From positions 1-59,788 of the forward strand of contig JAKZES010000032.1 in assembly GCA_022548915.1 (NCBI GenBank): a DNA stretch of 59,788 bases, given 5' to 3'. The stretch's first letter is position 1, and each line of letters opens with the position of its first letter. This document shows, in pieces, positions 38,301-47,600 of the stretch. This DNA comes from Verrucomicrobiaceae bacterium E54 (lineage in GTDB: Bacteria; Verrucomicrobiota; Verrucomicrobiia; Verrucomicrobiales; Akkermansiaceae). The translations under genes were made by a program, and so were the position numbers. Under the pieces are notes generated by a model. It was not told the origin of the DNA. It did no database searches and saw nothing but the letters and a program-made list of their open reading frames with translations.

Positions 38301-39019
38301 CCGACAATCAGATCGCCCTCCCGGAGATGCCCGTCGGCCGGTGAACCTTCCGCCACCGAGACCACCTCGGCCGCCGCCAGCGCCAATTCGCCGGTCTGGG
38401 ACTGGATCACCTTCGGAACCAGAGCCGCGAAGGCCGGGCGACCCTGCCACTGGGGCACGTGCGAGCGCACCCGCACCCCGATCGGCCCGAGCCAATGACC
38501 CCAGCGTTTCGCCTCCTCGGCCTGGTCCGCGGCCTGCGGCATCCAGCCCATATGCACGTCCGGATATTTTTCGCGGTAGGCGCGGATGTCGACCTGCTCG
38601 AACTCGCGGATGACCGGAAAGGTCACGGTGAGCGGTGCCGGCCCCGGATTGACGACCGGGGCGACGGTTGTTCCGCCATCGGCAGTAGCCGCGAAATCGA
38701 CCCCGCCCGGCTGCGCTACCGTCGTGGATGACTCCGCCGTCGCCTCCGACGGCTCGGGGCGAGGGTGCCGATTCTGAATCAACCACGCCACGACGAGTAT
38801 CAAGGCACCACAGGCGACGACAGCCCCCCACAGGGTTCCGGCCGCCGGGCTCTTGCGCCCCGACGACGGCGCGGCGCCCGTCCTCGCGGTGGCGGATGGC
38901 GAAGACTCTGCGGCCTCGATCAGGAACTTTTCGCCACAAGCCGCACAGCGGCCGTGTCGACCCACCCACGAGGGATCAATCTCAACCGACTCATCGCATT
39001 TCGGGCAGCGTGTCTTCAT
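35297..39019 (-). CDS. Zinc-ribbon/PDZ/alpha-toroid protein (DUF6288-like), copy 1
   Basis: The product is 1240 aa from ATG 39019. The N-terminus is an MJ0042-type zinc ribbon (Cys5, 8, 25, 28; MKTRCPKC...GRCAACGEKF). A Pro/Ser-rich linker, one membrane helix (about 62-82) and a PDZ domain (about 205-290, EGSPADGHLREGDLIVGIDG) follow. A long all-alpha region of squalene-cyclase/prenyltransferase-toroid type comes next (about 480-850; QRDDGSWPRLAGY, GHLALGLALASR), then beta domains. The architecture resembles proteins labelled DUF6288 in Planctomycetes and Verrucomicrobia. The ribbon would be cytoplasmic and the rest periplasmic. The gene is coupled to the YdjY lipoprotein and divergent from the ECF sigma gene. 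No enzymatic residues were identified. Confidence 0.75.
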   Translation of the reverse strand: MKTRCPKCDESVEIDPSWVGRHGRCAACGEKFLIEAAESSPSATARTGAAPSSGRKSPAAGTLWGAVVACGALILVVAWLIQNRHPRPEPSEATAESSTTVAQPGGVDFAATADGGTTVAPVVNPGPAPLTVTFPVIREFEQVDIRAYREKYPDVHMGWMPQAADQAEEAKRWGHWLGPIGVRVRSHVPQWQGRPAFAALVPKVIQSQTGELALAAAEVVSVAEGSPADGHLREGDLIVGIDGEFLKSGNAYRPDWDFMHKDRRELQLMLGEKLDEAQARGDLWLTVMRVPQGREEPLPVATRELWRGEGGNQSVGVQEFDIAVPEGGVITLESHQFDDNIHGDGAMWMDVVLVGEDGERSLLEQPSIGMQAGYGSPSLSLDEPREVHGRSCAQSLNLHATGQARWELPDGTKRIKGAFAALSYGKVQPRILHTNAALPLKGIHEESLVELRFPIGRTGSFAEHFPRDCAKTALTVERQVDWLAAQQRDDGSWPRLAGYTRDGWDTSWCALALMSSGDPKFDEAVRKAAYRVAYHDAPSEWTAERTMRLIFLSEYYLKTRDPQILAGIQAAYHQVLDVCKNDFMAGHKVNGFGYGIAGQHYGTGHLALGLALASRTPIAMDRRTLDGVIRHAGEVCVNGTYAYGRGRRMARDDSRRHGGGHAMSGPGLLAVQIGGGHATAVQEFVERMEASMGDGDNSHATSSLAFIFGSLALAAADEEVFLEHMRHFRYKLTLDDNWEGGFLKSAFPLDFQGGEGVTSVWIRSAGTILTLNALKKNLAITGKRELWNPDRLEGTAVSEWGGQVHSYYLRNWCLVLELLGDQAPAALAAGIRELHALPRDMELVPATRRIIGSGAPAMIREIAGNRNLDDRRRAYAIELLCGLDFKIYTALKEGRQQVDLHVALPLQQLNWLDADKAAMFRNSPLPLVSKVTIEGANLHEAVVFETKGSEGFDLDQGVRKFGVTHALKDPSLTGFEGVAKIAFDLGETSVSYERLLRFNFEFAHSNHVNLRRLQLRLRFAPRPFFQTQPLMIAGIPFDCMYPAERMMEIQGPGEGVDVVAHEGDAVLVDLASENFICPWVHALKIESPTQVEILKAREHRMIIGTHAGEWEAFHDFSNATQARIGAVDSRAVVEFDFGSDVTANGLDASFPGTQFMRIWYHDGAAWIPVVWDNYSVGTGHHPVFPDITAQRWRVEFAHGGELPVATLRFYHNPNTRMVRDAHPQMKDPAALPPIEPGPDA

Positions 39020-39298
39020 GCTTTTGACTACTTGTCTCGGGGCTGCCGCGGAACGTCAATCCAAGCGAGCCAGCCACCCGGATTCCGGGGCTCCAGACAC
39101 TGGATGGAGGCCGGGCCCACGCGAGGGAAGGATTCCGGTTTGCTCGATCTACCAGTTGCACCGGCTGCGACCTGCCCCGGGTCCCCTCTAAAGATCCCTG
39201 CGGCAGACCCCGCACCACCCGGATGAGGCGTCATCAAGTCGTCCCGGTCGAAAATATTTCCGTAACCTGGAGCCGGCTAGTGCCCGTTCCTTACCAGA

Positions 39299-39847
39299 GT
39301 GGGACTCTTTTCATCCAGATTCGACGACGAGGTCGTGGCTCAACTAACCTCCCATCAGGCGGAGTTGCTGGCCTACGTCCACTCCCTGATGCCGGGAGAC
39401 CCCTCGGTGAAGGATGTTGTTCAACGGACCAACGTCGTCGTCTGGAAGAAGCGCTCGAAGTTCAAAGAGGGAACGAATTTCCGGTCCTGGATCTTTGCCA
39501 TCGCCCGCCTGGAGGTCCGGGCCCATCACAAGGAGCGCAAGCGCAAGTCCTGGCTGGTGGTCGATGATGAACTCGCCGACCGCATCACCGCCACGATGAT
39601 CGAGTCCTCCGATGCCCAGCCGATCGATGAGTTGCGGATCGCGCTGGAAGCGTGCATGCGGAGGCTCAAGCCCACCGAGAAGGAGCTGATCGACCACCGC
39701 TACTACTCCGACCAGACGCTTGAGGACTACGCCCGCTCGCAGGACCGCACGGTGGGCTCGCTCAAGGTCTCCCTCTTCCGGATCCGCGCGACCCTCAAAC
39801 GCTGCATCGAATCGCAGATCACCACCGGACCGACCTCCGCCCACTGA
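39299..39847 (+). CDS. ECF sigma factor, Rhodopirellula/Verrucomicrobium subfamily
   Basis: The product is 182 aa from GTG 39299. Region 2 reads LLAYVHSLMPGDPSVKDVVQRTN followed by FRSWIFAIARLEVRAHHKERK. Region 4 has LKPTEKELIDHRYYSDQTLEDYA with the HTH around RTVGSLKVSLFRIRATLKRC. This is the subfamily expanded in Planctomycetes and Verrucomicrobia (Sig-70_gvs1 type), often paired with FecR-like membrane proteins. Its stop TGA shares one base with the ATG of the FecR-LamG gene (TGATG), so the two are coupled. It probably directs transcription of this locus and perhaps others. The start codon is not certain; no ATG is available before residue 30. Confidence 0.9.
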   Translation: MGLFSSRFDDEVVAQLTSHQAELLAYVHSLMPGDPSVKDVVQRTNVVVWKKRSKFKEGTNFRSWIFAIARLEVRAHHKERKRKSWLVVDDELADRITATMIESSDAQPIDELRIALEACMRRLKPTEKELIDHRYYSDQTLEDYARSQDRTVGSLKVSLFRIRATLKRCIESQITTGPTSAH

Positions 39848-41436
39848 TGCCGATGTCGCCGGTCCAACTCGAAACACGGATCCAGGAACTCGTCGAGGGA
39901 GCTCTCGACGAGGAACGCTGGCCGGAACTTCGCGAGGAGTTGATCCGCTCCGAAGAGGCGCGCCGGATCTACTGCGCGCACGCGCGAATGCACGCCGTGC
40001 TCGAGCGTCGGGTGAGAGGACTCAAGGCGGTGCTGGCTCACGAATCCCTGGTGCCGGTCGAGCAATTCGAGCAGGCCCGCAACCGAAAGTCGTTCCGCCA
40101 TGCCACCCTGTCAGCCGCCGCCGCTCTGGTCATCGCCGCTCTGGTGATGTGGAGGGTGATCCTTCCGCCCGCACCGGCCGCCCTTGCTTTCGAAGCATCT
40201 CCCGGTAGTGAGTTCACCCTCACCCACGCCAACGTGGAAGCCGCTCCCAAAGGCGGGGAACTGGAGATCGGCTCGCGACTCGTGCTCCACCAGGGGGTGA
40301 TGGACCTCACCTTTGCCTCGGGCGTCCGCTCGATTGTGCGGGCTCCTGCCGACTTCACACTAACGAGCGGGGACCGGCTGCAACTCGAGGAGGGAATCGC
40401 CTGGTTTCGGGTGCCCGAAAAGGCTGTGGGCTTCCGTGTCACCACTTCCGAACTCCAGGCCACCGACCTCGGCACCGAATTCGGTGTCATCTCGAAACCC
40501 GACGAAGCCGATCAGGTGCACGTTTTCGACGGCCGGGTGGAAGTCGTGACCCGCGGCGGATCAAGGACCCGACAAGTCCTTGAGGCCGACCAGGCTCGAA
40601 AGACCACGGTGGTGGGCACACTGACCGGGACCAAGGCGGACCCGGGGCGCTTCCTCACCGAACTGCCGTCCGCGCTTCCCTACCTGCACTGGTCTTTCGA
40701 CGAACCGAATCCCGAAGAGTGGCGAGTCGACGGCAACCTCAGCTCGGGCGAAAACTCCCGCTTGACTCCAGGCGCCCACGACGGCGCCTCCACCATCGAA
40801 TCCGGCCCGGGGCGTTTCAACCGGGCGCTGGTTTCCTCGGATTTCGACAGCTTTGCCGCCAGCGACCGGATCGGCCCCGACGGCAGGACCCCTTTCACGC
40901 TCGCGTACTGGCTGAAGGTCGAGCCGCGCTCCGAAAGCCCGCTGAGGCTGGTCGTCCTCGGCTGGGGAACCCGTTTCGAGGCTCCCGGCGGAGACCTGGC
41001 CTTCCTGACCCATCTCAATCCGGTGGAGGACGGAAATGCCGTTGGGATCACCCTCGGCGACACGTGGTGGCAGGGCATCACCCCGATCGACGACGGCGAG
41101 TGGCACCACCACGCCGTGGTGCATACCGGGCGCCACACGGCAAGCGGCGATCCCGAGGTGATTTGTTACCTCGACGGACGTCGGGAACCACTGGCTCGCC
41201 ACGAGGATGAATCAAGCGATCGAGACCCGGGCGAAGCACACCCCGTGATTCTGGACACCACCGGACCCGATGCGGCGCCCGTCACCTTTTTTGCGTCCGG
41301 CAAGTGGCGCGGGCAGGCGAACCCGCACGATTCCCGCATCTCGCTCGACGAAGTCTTCCTCATCGAAGGAGCCCTCGGACCCCCACAGATCCAAGGCCTG
41401 CTTCAGAGCAACCATTACCCGAACCCGAGTAACTAA
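39847..41436 (+). CDS. FecR-like / LamG membrane sensor, putative anti-sigma
   Basis: The product is 529 aa from ATG 39847. Residues 1-80 form an anti-sigma-like helical domain (IQELVEGALDEERWPELREEL, EEARRIYCAHARMHAVLE). A single membrane helix spans about 84-104. A FecR domain follows (about 105-260; GSRLVLHQGVMDLTF, ATDLGTEFGV, VHVFDGRVEV), then a LamG/concanavalin-like domain (about 275-520; LHWSFDEP, WHHHAVVHTG). The layout suggests that a periplasmic glycan-binding LamG controls the cytoplasmic domain and so the sigma factor. It is made from the same transcript as the sigma gene and lies 7 nt before the next secreted protein. Confidence 0.85.
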   Translation: MPMSPVQLETRIQELVEGALDEERWPELREELIRSEEARRIYCAHARMHAVLERRVRGLKAVLAHESLVPVEQFEQARNRKSFRHATLSAAAALVIAALVMWRVILPPAPAALAFEASPGSEFTLTHANVEAAPKGGELEIGSRLVLHQGVMDLTFASGVRSIVRAPADFTLTSGDRLQLEEGIAWFRVPEKAVGFRVTTSELQATDLGTEFGVISKPDEADQVHVFDGRVEVVTRGGSRTRQVLEADQARKTTVVGTLTGTKADPGRFLTELPSALPYLHWSFDEPNPEEWRVDGNLSSGENSRLTPGAHDGASTIESGPGRFNRALVSSDFDSFAASDRIGPDGRTPFTLAYWLKVEPRSESPLRLVVLGWGTRFEAPGGDLAFLTHLNPVEDGNAVGITLGDTWWQGITPIDDGEWHHHAVVHTGRHTASGDPEVICYLDGRREPLARHEDESSDRDPGEAHPVILDTTGPDAAPVTFFASGKWRGQANPHDSRISLDEVFLIEGALGPPQIQGLLQSNHYPNPSN

Positions 41437-41443
41437 GAACACC

Positions 41444-43729
41444 ATGAGACTCCTGATCCCATCCACATTGATCATGATCGCCCTCGTTGCCATCGGCCAC
41501 GCGGCCCCGATCACCTGGGAGGCCACTTCCACTCCGATCACCTCGCCGAGTGACGTGATCAACGACGGCATCCCGGCCCCCGACATCACCTACATCAAGG
41601 ATACCTGGCCCAGCGGCACTTCCTCCCATCTCGCCGCCGGCGGGGCGGTCGATTTCGGCCCCGGCGGAACCGTCAACGGCGTGGTTTTCACCGGTGCCGG
41701 AGGCAGCGACGACTACTGGACCGCCGAGGGCGGCACCAGCACGGGCGACGCCACTCTGGATGCCATCATCGGTAGGCACGCGGCCTTCGGCAGCACCGGC
41801 GACCCTTGGGTGCTGACCCTCGGTGGGCTGACGCCAAATACCGCCTACAAGATTCAGATCATCGGAATCCACGACCTGAGAACCGCTGGCGGGATCAACA
41901 GCCGGACGACCACCTACCAGGATCAGGACGGCGGCTCTGCCAGTCCCACCCTGACCCGTGGCACGGGCGGATCCGTGATCGGCACCTTCACCACCGGACC
42001 GGCCGAAACCTCGATGAACATTGATGGCATCGGAGCCTCCGACCCCGGTGCCGGCGCCGTGGTCTTGCGGGTGATCCCGACCGGCCAACCGCTGATCGGC
42101 AATGCTGCCGTCGACAGCATCACCGCGAGCGGAGCGAATGCCAGTGCCACCCTCGAGGATGTCGATGCTGACGTGACCCTGTTCTGGGCCACGACTGACT
42201 ATGGCACGAACCTCACCGACTGGCAGACGAATGGCAGCTCTGACGGCCCCAGCCCCGAGGTTGTCGGACCCGTTAACCGGACCATCACCGGGCTCGCCAT
42301 CGACACCGCGTACACCTGCCGCTTCCATGCGGTGAACACCGCACCCGACCCCGATCTCGAGGACTGGAGTTCGCCGGCCACCTTCGCCACCCCCCTGACC
42401 GGCAAGGCGGTGACCGACCTCTTCGCGGACCCCTTCTCCCCCTTCGAGATCGATCTCGACTGGACCGACAACTTCAACACCGAGACCGGCTTCATCGTCC
42501 AGCGCTCGCCGAGCGGCGCCGGCACCTGGACCACCGTGGCCACCCTGCCGGCCAACACCGAGTTTCACACCGACGTCTACACCGGAGTCGTCCCAGGGAC
42601 GACCTACGACTACCGCGTTCTTGCCACCAACGCCCAGGGCGACTCGGACCCGTCGAACGTGGCGACCGCCACGGCGGATCCCGCCTCACCGCTGGCGACC
42701 CAAGTGCTCGTCAACTTCGACGGGACACTGGTCGGGACCACCTACACTCTCGATCCCGGCGAGACCGACACCACGGGAACCTTCCAAGGCAGTGGAGCGC
42801 CTGCCGTTTCCGGAGGTCTGGCCACGATCAACCCCGGAAACGCCGGCGGGATCGATGGATTCCACTTCAACCCGGGCCCGTTGGGTGACCTCACTCTCCA
42901 GAACTGGGTCGCGGAGGCGCTGATTTACTTCGAGGCTTTTGGCGGCGGCCAACTCACCGCCATCGACGTCCAGGGCGACACCAGCCTGCGGATCAACAAT
43001 GCCGGCACGGGGCTCCAGGCGGTCTATTGGAATGGAAGCTCCAATGGCGTGCAAGACACCGGCCTGCCACCGGCAGAGGTGCGGGTGCATGTCGCCATGG
43101 CATGGGATGCCTCCACCGGCACACTCACCGGCTACGTCAACGGGTCCTCGATCGGCCCGATCAGCCAGGGTGCCTTCGCCACGCCCGACCTCACGAACGT
43201 GAGCTTCGGCTACTTCGGCCGCGCCGACTTCGACGGGCGCGGCATCGATGGCGTGCTGGACGCCGTGGCCTTCCAGAGCGGCGCCGCAGCCTTCGACCCG
43301 GGATCGGATTTTCTCATCCTCCCGGCCGGGACCGGCTACGCCGGGTGGATCGCCGGCTTCCCCGGTGTCGGTGCGCTCAACGGACTCGATGACGATCCGG
43401 ATGGTGACCAGCTGAGCAACGGCATCGAGGCCTTCTTCGGCACCGACCCGAGCCAACGCAACGCCGGAATCGGCCAGCTCTCGACCGACGGGACCATCAC
43501 CAGCTTCTCCCACCCGCAGGCCGAGCCGGCGCTCAACGACATCGCGGGCTCGTACCAGTGGTCGCTTGACCTTGAGAACTGGTATGCCGGCGACGGCACC
43601 GACGGCCCCCTTGGCGGCCCGACCGTCTCGATCCCGGGCGTCACCCCGACCGGGGGCACCGCCGACGTCACCGCCACCGCCAGCGAGGCACTATCGCGAT
43701 TCTTCCTCCGCATTCAGGCCGCTCCGTGA
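41444..43729 (+). CDS. Secreted FN3/LamG protein with calcium-binding-like C-terminus
   Basis: The product is 761 aa from ATG 41444, 7 nt after the FecR-LamG stop. Signal peptide MRLLIPSTLIMIALVAIGHA is followed by a beta-sandwich domain (about 25-210), a segment with SITASGANASATLEDVD (about 220-310), and an FN3 domain (about 322-412, VTDLFADPFSPFEIDLDW). Next is a LamG-like module (about 419-625) with GGQLTAIDVQGDTSLRINNAG. The end holds YAGWIAGFPGVGALNGLDDD with PDGDQLSNGIEAFFGTDP, a thrombospondin-type-3-like Ca motif common in Verrucomicrobiota surface proteins. The LamG module is repeated in the next two genes. The protein probably binds polysaccharide outside the cell; no catalytic residues were seen. 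Confidence 0.82.
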   Translation: MRLLIPSTLIMIALVAIGHAAPITWEATSTPITSPSDVINDGIPAPDITYIKDTWPSGTSSHLAAGGAVDFGPGGTVNGVVFTGAGGSDDYWTAEGGTSTGDATLDAIIGRHAAFGSTGDPWVLTLGGLTPNTAYKIQIIGIHDLRTAGGINSRTTTYQDQDGGSASPTLTRGTGGSVIGTFTTGPAETSMNIDGIGASDPGAGAVVLRVIPTGQPLIGNAAVDSITASGANASATLEDVDADVTLFWATTDYGTNLTDWQTNGSSDGPSPEVVGPVNRTITGLAIDTAYTCRFHAVNTAPDPDLEDWSSPATFATPLTGKAVTDLFADPFSPFEIDLDWTDNFNTETGFIVQRSPSGAGTWTTVATLPANTEFHTDVYTGVVPGTTYDYRVLATNAQGDSDPSNVATATADPASPLATQVLVNFDGTLVGTTYTLDPGETDTTGTFQGSGAPAVSGGLATINPGNAGGIDGFHFNPGPLGDLTLQNWVAEALIYFEAFGGGQLTAIDVQGDTSLRINNAGTGLQAVYWNGSSNGVQDTGLPPAEVRVHVAMAWDASTGTLTGYVNGSSIGPISQGAFATPDLTNVSFGYFGRADFDGRGIDGVLDAVAFQSGAAAFDPGSDFLILPAGTGYAGWIAGFPGVGALNGLDDDPDGDQLSNGIEAFFGTDPSQRNAGIGQLSTDGTITSFSHPQAEPALNDIAGSYQWSLDLENWYAGDGTDGPLGGPTVSIPGVTPTGGTADVTATASEALSRFFLRIQAAP

Positions 43730-43776
43730 GGCGCGGTTTCCCTTTCATCAACCAACCAACCGATCCTTCCAACCAA

Positions 43777-44526
43777 ATGAATACGAACTGCATTACACTG
43801 CTCGCCCTGGGGGCCCTGACCGGACTCGGCACGGCGGCCACCGTGACCCAACAAGTGCTCGTGAACTTCGATGGCATCATCGCCGGCAATGCCTACACGC
43901 TGGGTGCCGGGGAAATCGACACCACCGGCACCTTCGGCGGCCGAGGCAACCCTGCGGTCACCTCAGGCGAAGCGGACCTGACCGGAGGCTTTCAGGGATT
44001 TTACTTCGACTCGTCCTCGCTCGGCGCTCTGACCACCCAGAACTGGATCGCGGAGACCCGGGTTTCCTTCGACGCGTTCGGCACCGGCCAATTGACGGTT
44101 ATCGACGTCCAAGGCGACACCGACTTCCGCATCAACAATGCCGGCACCGCCCTTGAGGCCGTCTACTGGGACGGCAGCACCGCCGGCAGTCAGACCGCCT
44201 CGCTACCCTCCACGGGCACGACAATCCACATGGCCCTCGTCTGGGATGCCACCGCCACCAGCCTCACCGGCTACATCGACGGCACTTCCATCGGCACCGT
44301 GGACAACGGAGCCTTCGCCACCCCGGACGGCAACGTCAGCTTCGGCTACCTCGGGCGCGCCGGTTTCGAGGGCCGCGGCATCAACGGCCAACTCGACGGG
44401 GTCGCCTTCTCGACCTTCACGGGGACCTTCGACGCCAGCACCGACTTCCAGATCATCCCCGAGCCTTCCTCCATCGCCCTGTTCATCCCCTGCGGCATGA
44501 TCCTCCTCCGTCGCCGCAGGAAATAG
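43777..44526 (+). CDS. Secreted LamG protein with PEP-CTERM sorting signal
   Basis: The product is 249 aa from ATG 43777, with signal peptide (CITLLALGALTGLGTAA). It is essentially one LamG-like module (residues about 24-228) with GTGQLTVIDVQGDTDFRINN, near-identical in key stretches to those in the flanking genes. It ends in IPEPSSIALFIPCGMILLRR plus further basic residues: the PEP motif, membrane stretch and basic tail of a PEP-CTERM signal. This implies processing by an exosortase elsewhere in the genome. It lies 47 nt after the previous gene. It is the only protein of the locus with an anchoring signal, so it may retain glycan at the surface. Confidence 0.87.
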   Translation: MNTNCITLLALGALTGLGTAATVTQQVLVNFDGIIAGNAYTLGAGEIDTTGTFGGRGNPAVTSGEADLTGGFQGFYFDSSSLGALTTQNWIAETRVSFDAFGTGQLTVIDVQGDTDFRINNAGTALEAVYWDGSTAGSQTASLPSTGTTIHMALVWDATATSLTGYIDGTSIGTVDNGAFATPDGNVSFGYLGRAGFEGRGINGQLDGVAFSTFTGTFDASTDFQIIPEPSSIALFIPCGMILLRRRRK

Positions 44527-44553
44527 CCGCCACGGCGATTCCCAACTTCATCG

Positions 44554-44600
44554 ACCCGCCCCTCCACGGCGCCATGCCGGGTTCGGGCGGGTTTCGATTG
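44554..44600 (+). terminator. Possible terminator hairpin
   Basis: ACCCGCCC (44554-44561) pairs with GGGCGGGT (44585-44592) and is followed by a partly T-rich TTCGATTGTT. The long loop and imperfect U-tract make it weak; it may attenuate transcription between the PEP-CTERM gene and the fucosidase gene. Confidence 0.35.
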
Positions 44601-44617
44601 TTCCATCCTTCGCACCC

Positions 44618-47600
44618 ATGATCTCCAAGCTCTCCACCACGCTCATCCTCGCCCTCGGCGGCATCCTGCAAGCCTCCGTGACGACCCACCTGCAGGTCGC
44701 GTTCGACGGCACCCTCGACGGCACGACCTACACGCTCGGTGCGGGGGAGACCGACAGCACCGACACCTTCGGTTCCCACGCCGGAGCCTCGGTCAGCGGC
44801 GGGAAAGGCCTGCTTGGCGGAGGCGGCGACGGCTTCCAGTTCGACCCCGCCGCCATCGGGAACCTGACCGGCTTGAACTGGGTGGCGGAAACGATCGTCT
44901 CCTTCGACTCCTTCAGCGGCGGCCAGCTCACCATCATCGACATCCAGGGCGACACCGACTTCCGCATCAACAACACCGGCAACGCACTCGAGGCCGGCTA
45001 CTGGGACGGCTCGACCTGGGAAGGCGTGAGCACGGCCCTGCCCGCCCCGGGCACCGCAGTCCATCTGGCGCTCGCCTGGGATGCCGCCGCCAGCGCCCTG
45101 ACCGCCTACCTCGACGGCACCCCGATCGGCACCGTGGACAACGGAGTCTTCGCCACCCCGGACACCTCCAACGTGAGCTTCGGCTACCTAGGGCGCAACG
45201 GCTTCGACAACCGTGGCATCGACGGCCAACTGGACGCCGTCTCCTTCGCCACCTCCGGCAACCCCATCCAGCCAATCGACTTCCTGCTCCTGCCGAAGCC
45301 ATCCGCATTCAGCCTGGCCAACGGCGATTTCGAAACCCAGTCCGGCTCCGGCGAGGTGCAGGAGGTGGACGGCTGGTTCGAGTCCTCCGGGGTCGACTTC
45401 CACGACTGGGTGAATGTCGACCCCAGCAATGCCGCCCAATATCCGTCCGGACAGGGCAACATCCTCAACCTATCCACGTCCGACGGCTTCATCTATCAGC
45501 TCCTCGGACCCCGGACCGATGCCGACGGCGGACTGCGCGTCTCGGGCAATGCGATCCTCCGCCATCCCGGTGATCCACGGGAGTTCCGTCCATTCCGCGT
45601 GAGCGTTTACGAAACCGATGCCGGCGAGAGTGGAGCCGACGGCGTCCATCCTTCGGAGCTCTCAGGTGCCGGCTTGCTCGACTCAAAGACCTTCACCGCT
45701 GCCGAGCTCGGTTTCTCCTCCACGCCGACCGGGCCGGAGCTGCAGCCCTTCAGTGTCGATCTCTCACTCGGCGGCGCCACCACCGGCAAGCTGCTCTGGA
45801 TCGTCTTCGATGCCGAAGCCGGAACCGATGAGACCGGGCTCGACGACTTCGCCGTCCAGGCGCTCTTCAGCGACCCCGGGCCGGCCACGCCACCCTCCAT
45901 CGAATACGCCACCGAACATTTCATCGACCCCTCCGACAGCGAGGCGGTCAAGCTCGAGAAGGCGGCCAAGATCCTGCCAGAGCCCAAGCAGGTCGACTGG
46001 CAGCGGCTGGAAAACACCTTCTTCATCCACTTCGGGCCCAACACCTTTAATGGAGCCGAGTGGGGCACCGGCTTCGAAACGCCGGCCGATTTCAACCCGA
46101 CCGCCCTCGACGCGACCCAGTGGGTCGATGTGATCAAGCGGGCCGGCGGCAAAATGCTCGTGCTGGTAGTCAAGCACCACGAGGGCTTCTGCCTCTACCC
46201 GAGCCGCTACACCACCCACGACGTCGCCTCGAGCCCGTGGCTCGGTGGCACCGGGGACGTCGTCCGCGCCGTCGCTGACGCCTGCGCCGCCGAAGGGATC
46301 AAGCTCGGCATCTACCTCTCGCCAGCCGACCTCTATCAGATCGAGTCGCCCTTCAGCTACACTGACGGTTCCGGCTACTATGGAAACGGTAGCGCGGTCC
46401 GGACCTCCACCATCCCGACCGATCCCGCGACCTTCGGCAGCGACCCGTCGCAGGGCCGCACCCCGACACCCGGTTTCGGCTCATTCCAGTACGAGGTCGA
46501 CGACTACAACCGCTATTTCCTCAACCAGCTCTACGAGCTGCTCACCGAGTACGGCGACATCGCCGAGGTCTGGTTCGACGGTGCCAACCCCAAGCAAACC
46601 AACCCGCCCCAGAGCTACAACGAGGCCGAGTGGTATGAAATGATCTACGCGCTGCAGCCGGACGCCTGCATCGCCATCGGCGGACCCGACGTCCGCTGGG
46701 TCGGCAACGAGACCGGCTACGCCCGCGAGACGGAGTGGAGCGTGATCCCCGCCCCGCTCTCGAGCGCCACCGCAACCGACCTCGGCAGCCGCGCCCAGCT
46801 GGTCGCCGGCAAAACCCTCAGCTGGTTCCCCGCCGAGGCCGACACCAAGGTGCTCTCCGGGTGGTTCTGGAAGGCGTCCCACGCGGTGAAGACCACCCAA
46901 CAACTGCTCGACATCTACCACGCCTCGGTCGGCCGCAACGCCAACCTGCTTCTCAACCTCTCGCCCGACACCCGTGGCCTGATCCCCGACGGGCAGATCG
47001 CCCCGCTGCTCGAGGCCTTTTCCGTGATCGAGCAGACCTACGCGACCGATCTCGCCGCAGGAGGCAGCATCACCGCGGACTCGACCCTCTCCGGTCAACC
47101 CGCCTCAAACGTTCTCGATGGTGACCTCGACACCTGGTGGGAGCCCGAGGCGGGCAACTCGACGCCAACGGTCACGCTCACCCTGCCCTCCGCCACCACC
47201 TTCGACCGCATCGTCCTGCAGGAGGCGATCGCCACCCGCAGCCAGCGGATCGAGGCCTTCGCGGTCGATGCCTGGAACGGGTCAGGCTGGAGCGAGATCG
47301 GCAGCGCCACCACGGTCGGCCACAAGCGCATCCTGCTGCTCCCCGAAACGACCACCGACCGCGTCCGCATCCGAATCACCCAGTCGCGCCTCGAGCCGAG
47401 CCTCGCAAATGTCAGCCTGCACCAGGGCGCCACCGTCGTGCCATCACCGGTCATCGGGAATCGCGACGCCGCCGGCCGGGTGGCGATCACCGCCAGCGGC
47501 GGAAGCGCCATCCATTTCACGATCGACGGCAGCGACCCGACCCCTGACTCGCCGCTCTACACCGGACCGGTAGACCTCCCGCTCGGCGGCACCGTGCGGG

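Noticed and set aside
39028..39237. A 69-codon minus-strand frame between the toroid gene and the sigma gene
   Set aside because: Low-complexity composition and no start signals; more likely non-coding regulatory DNA.
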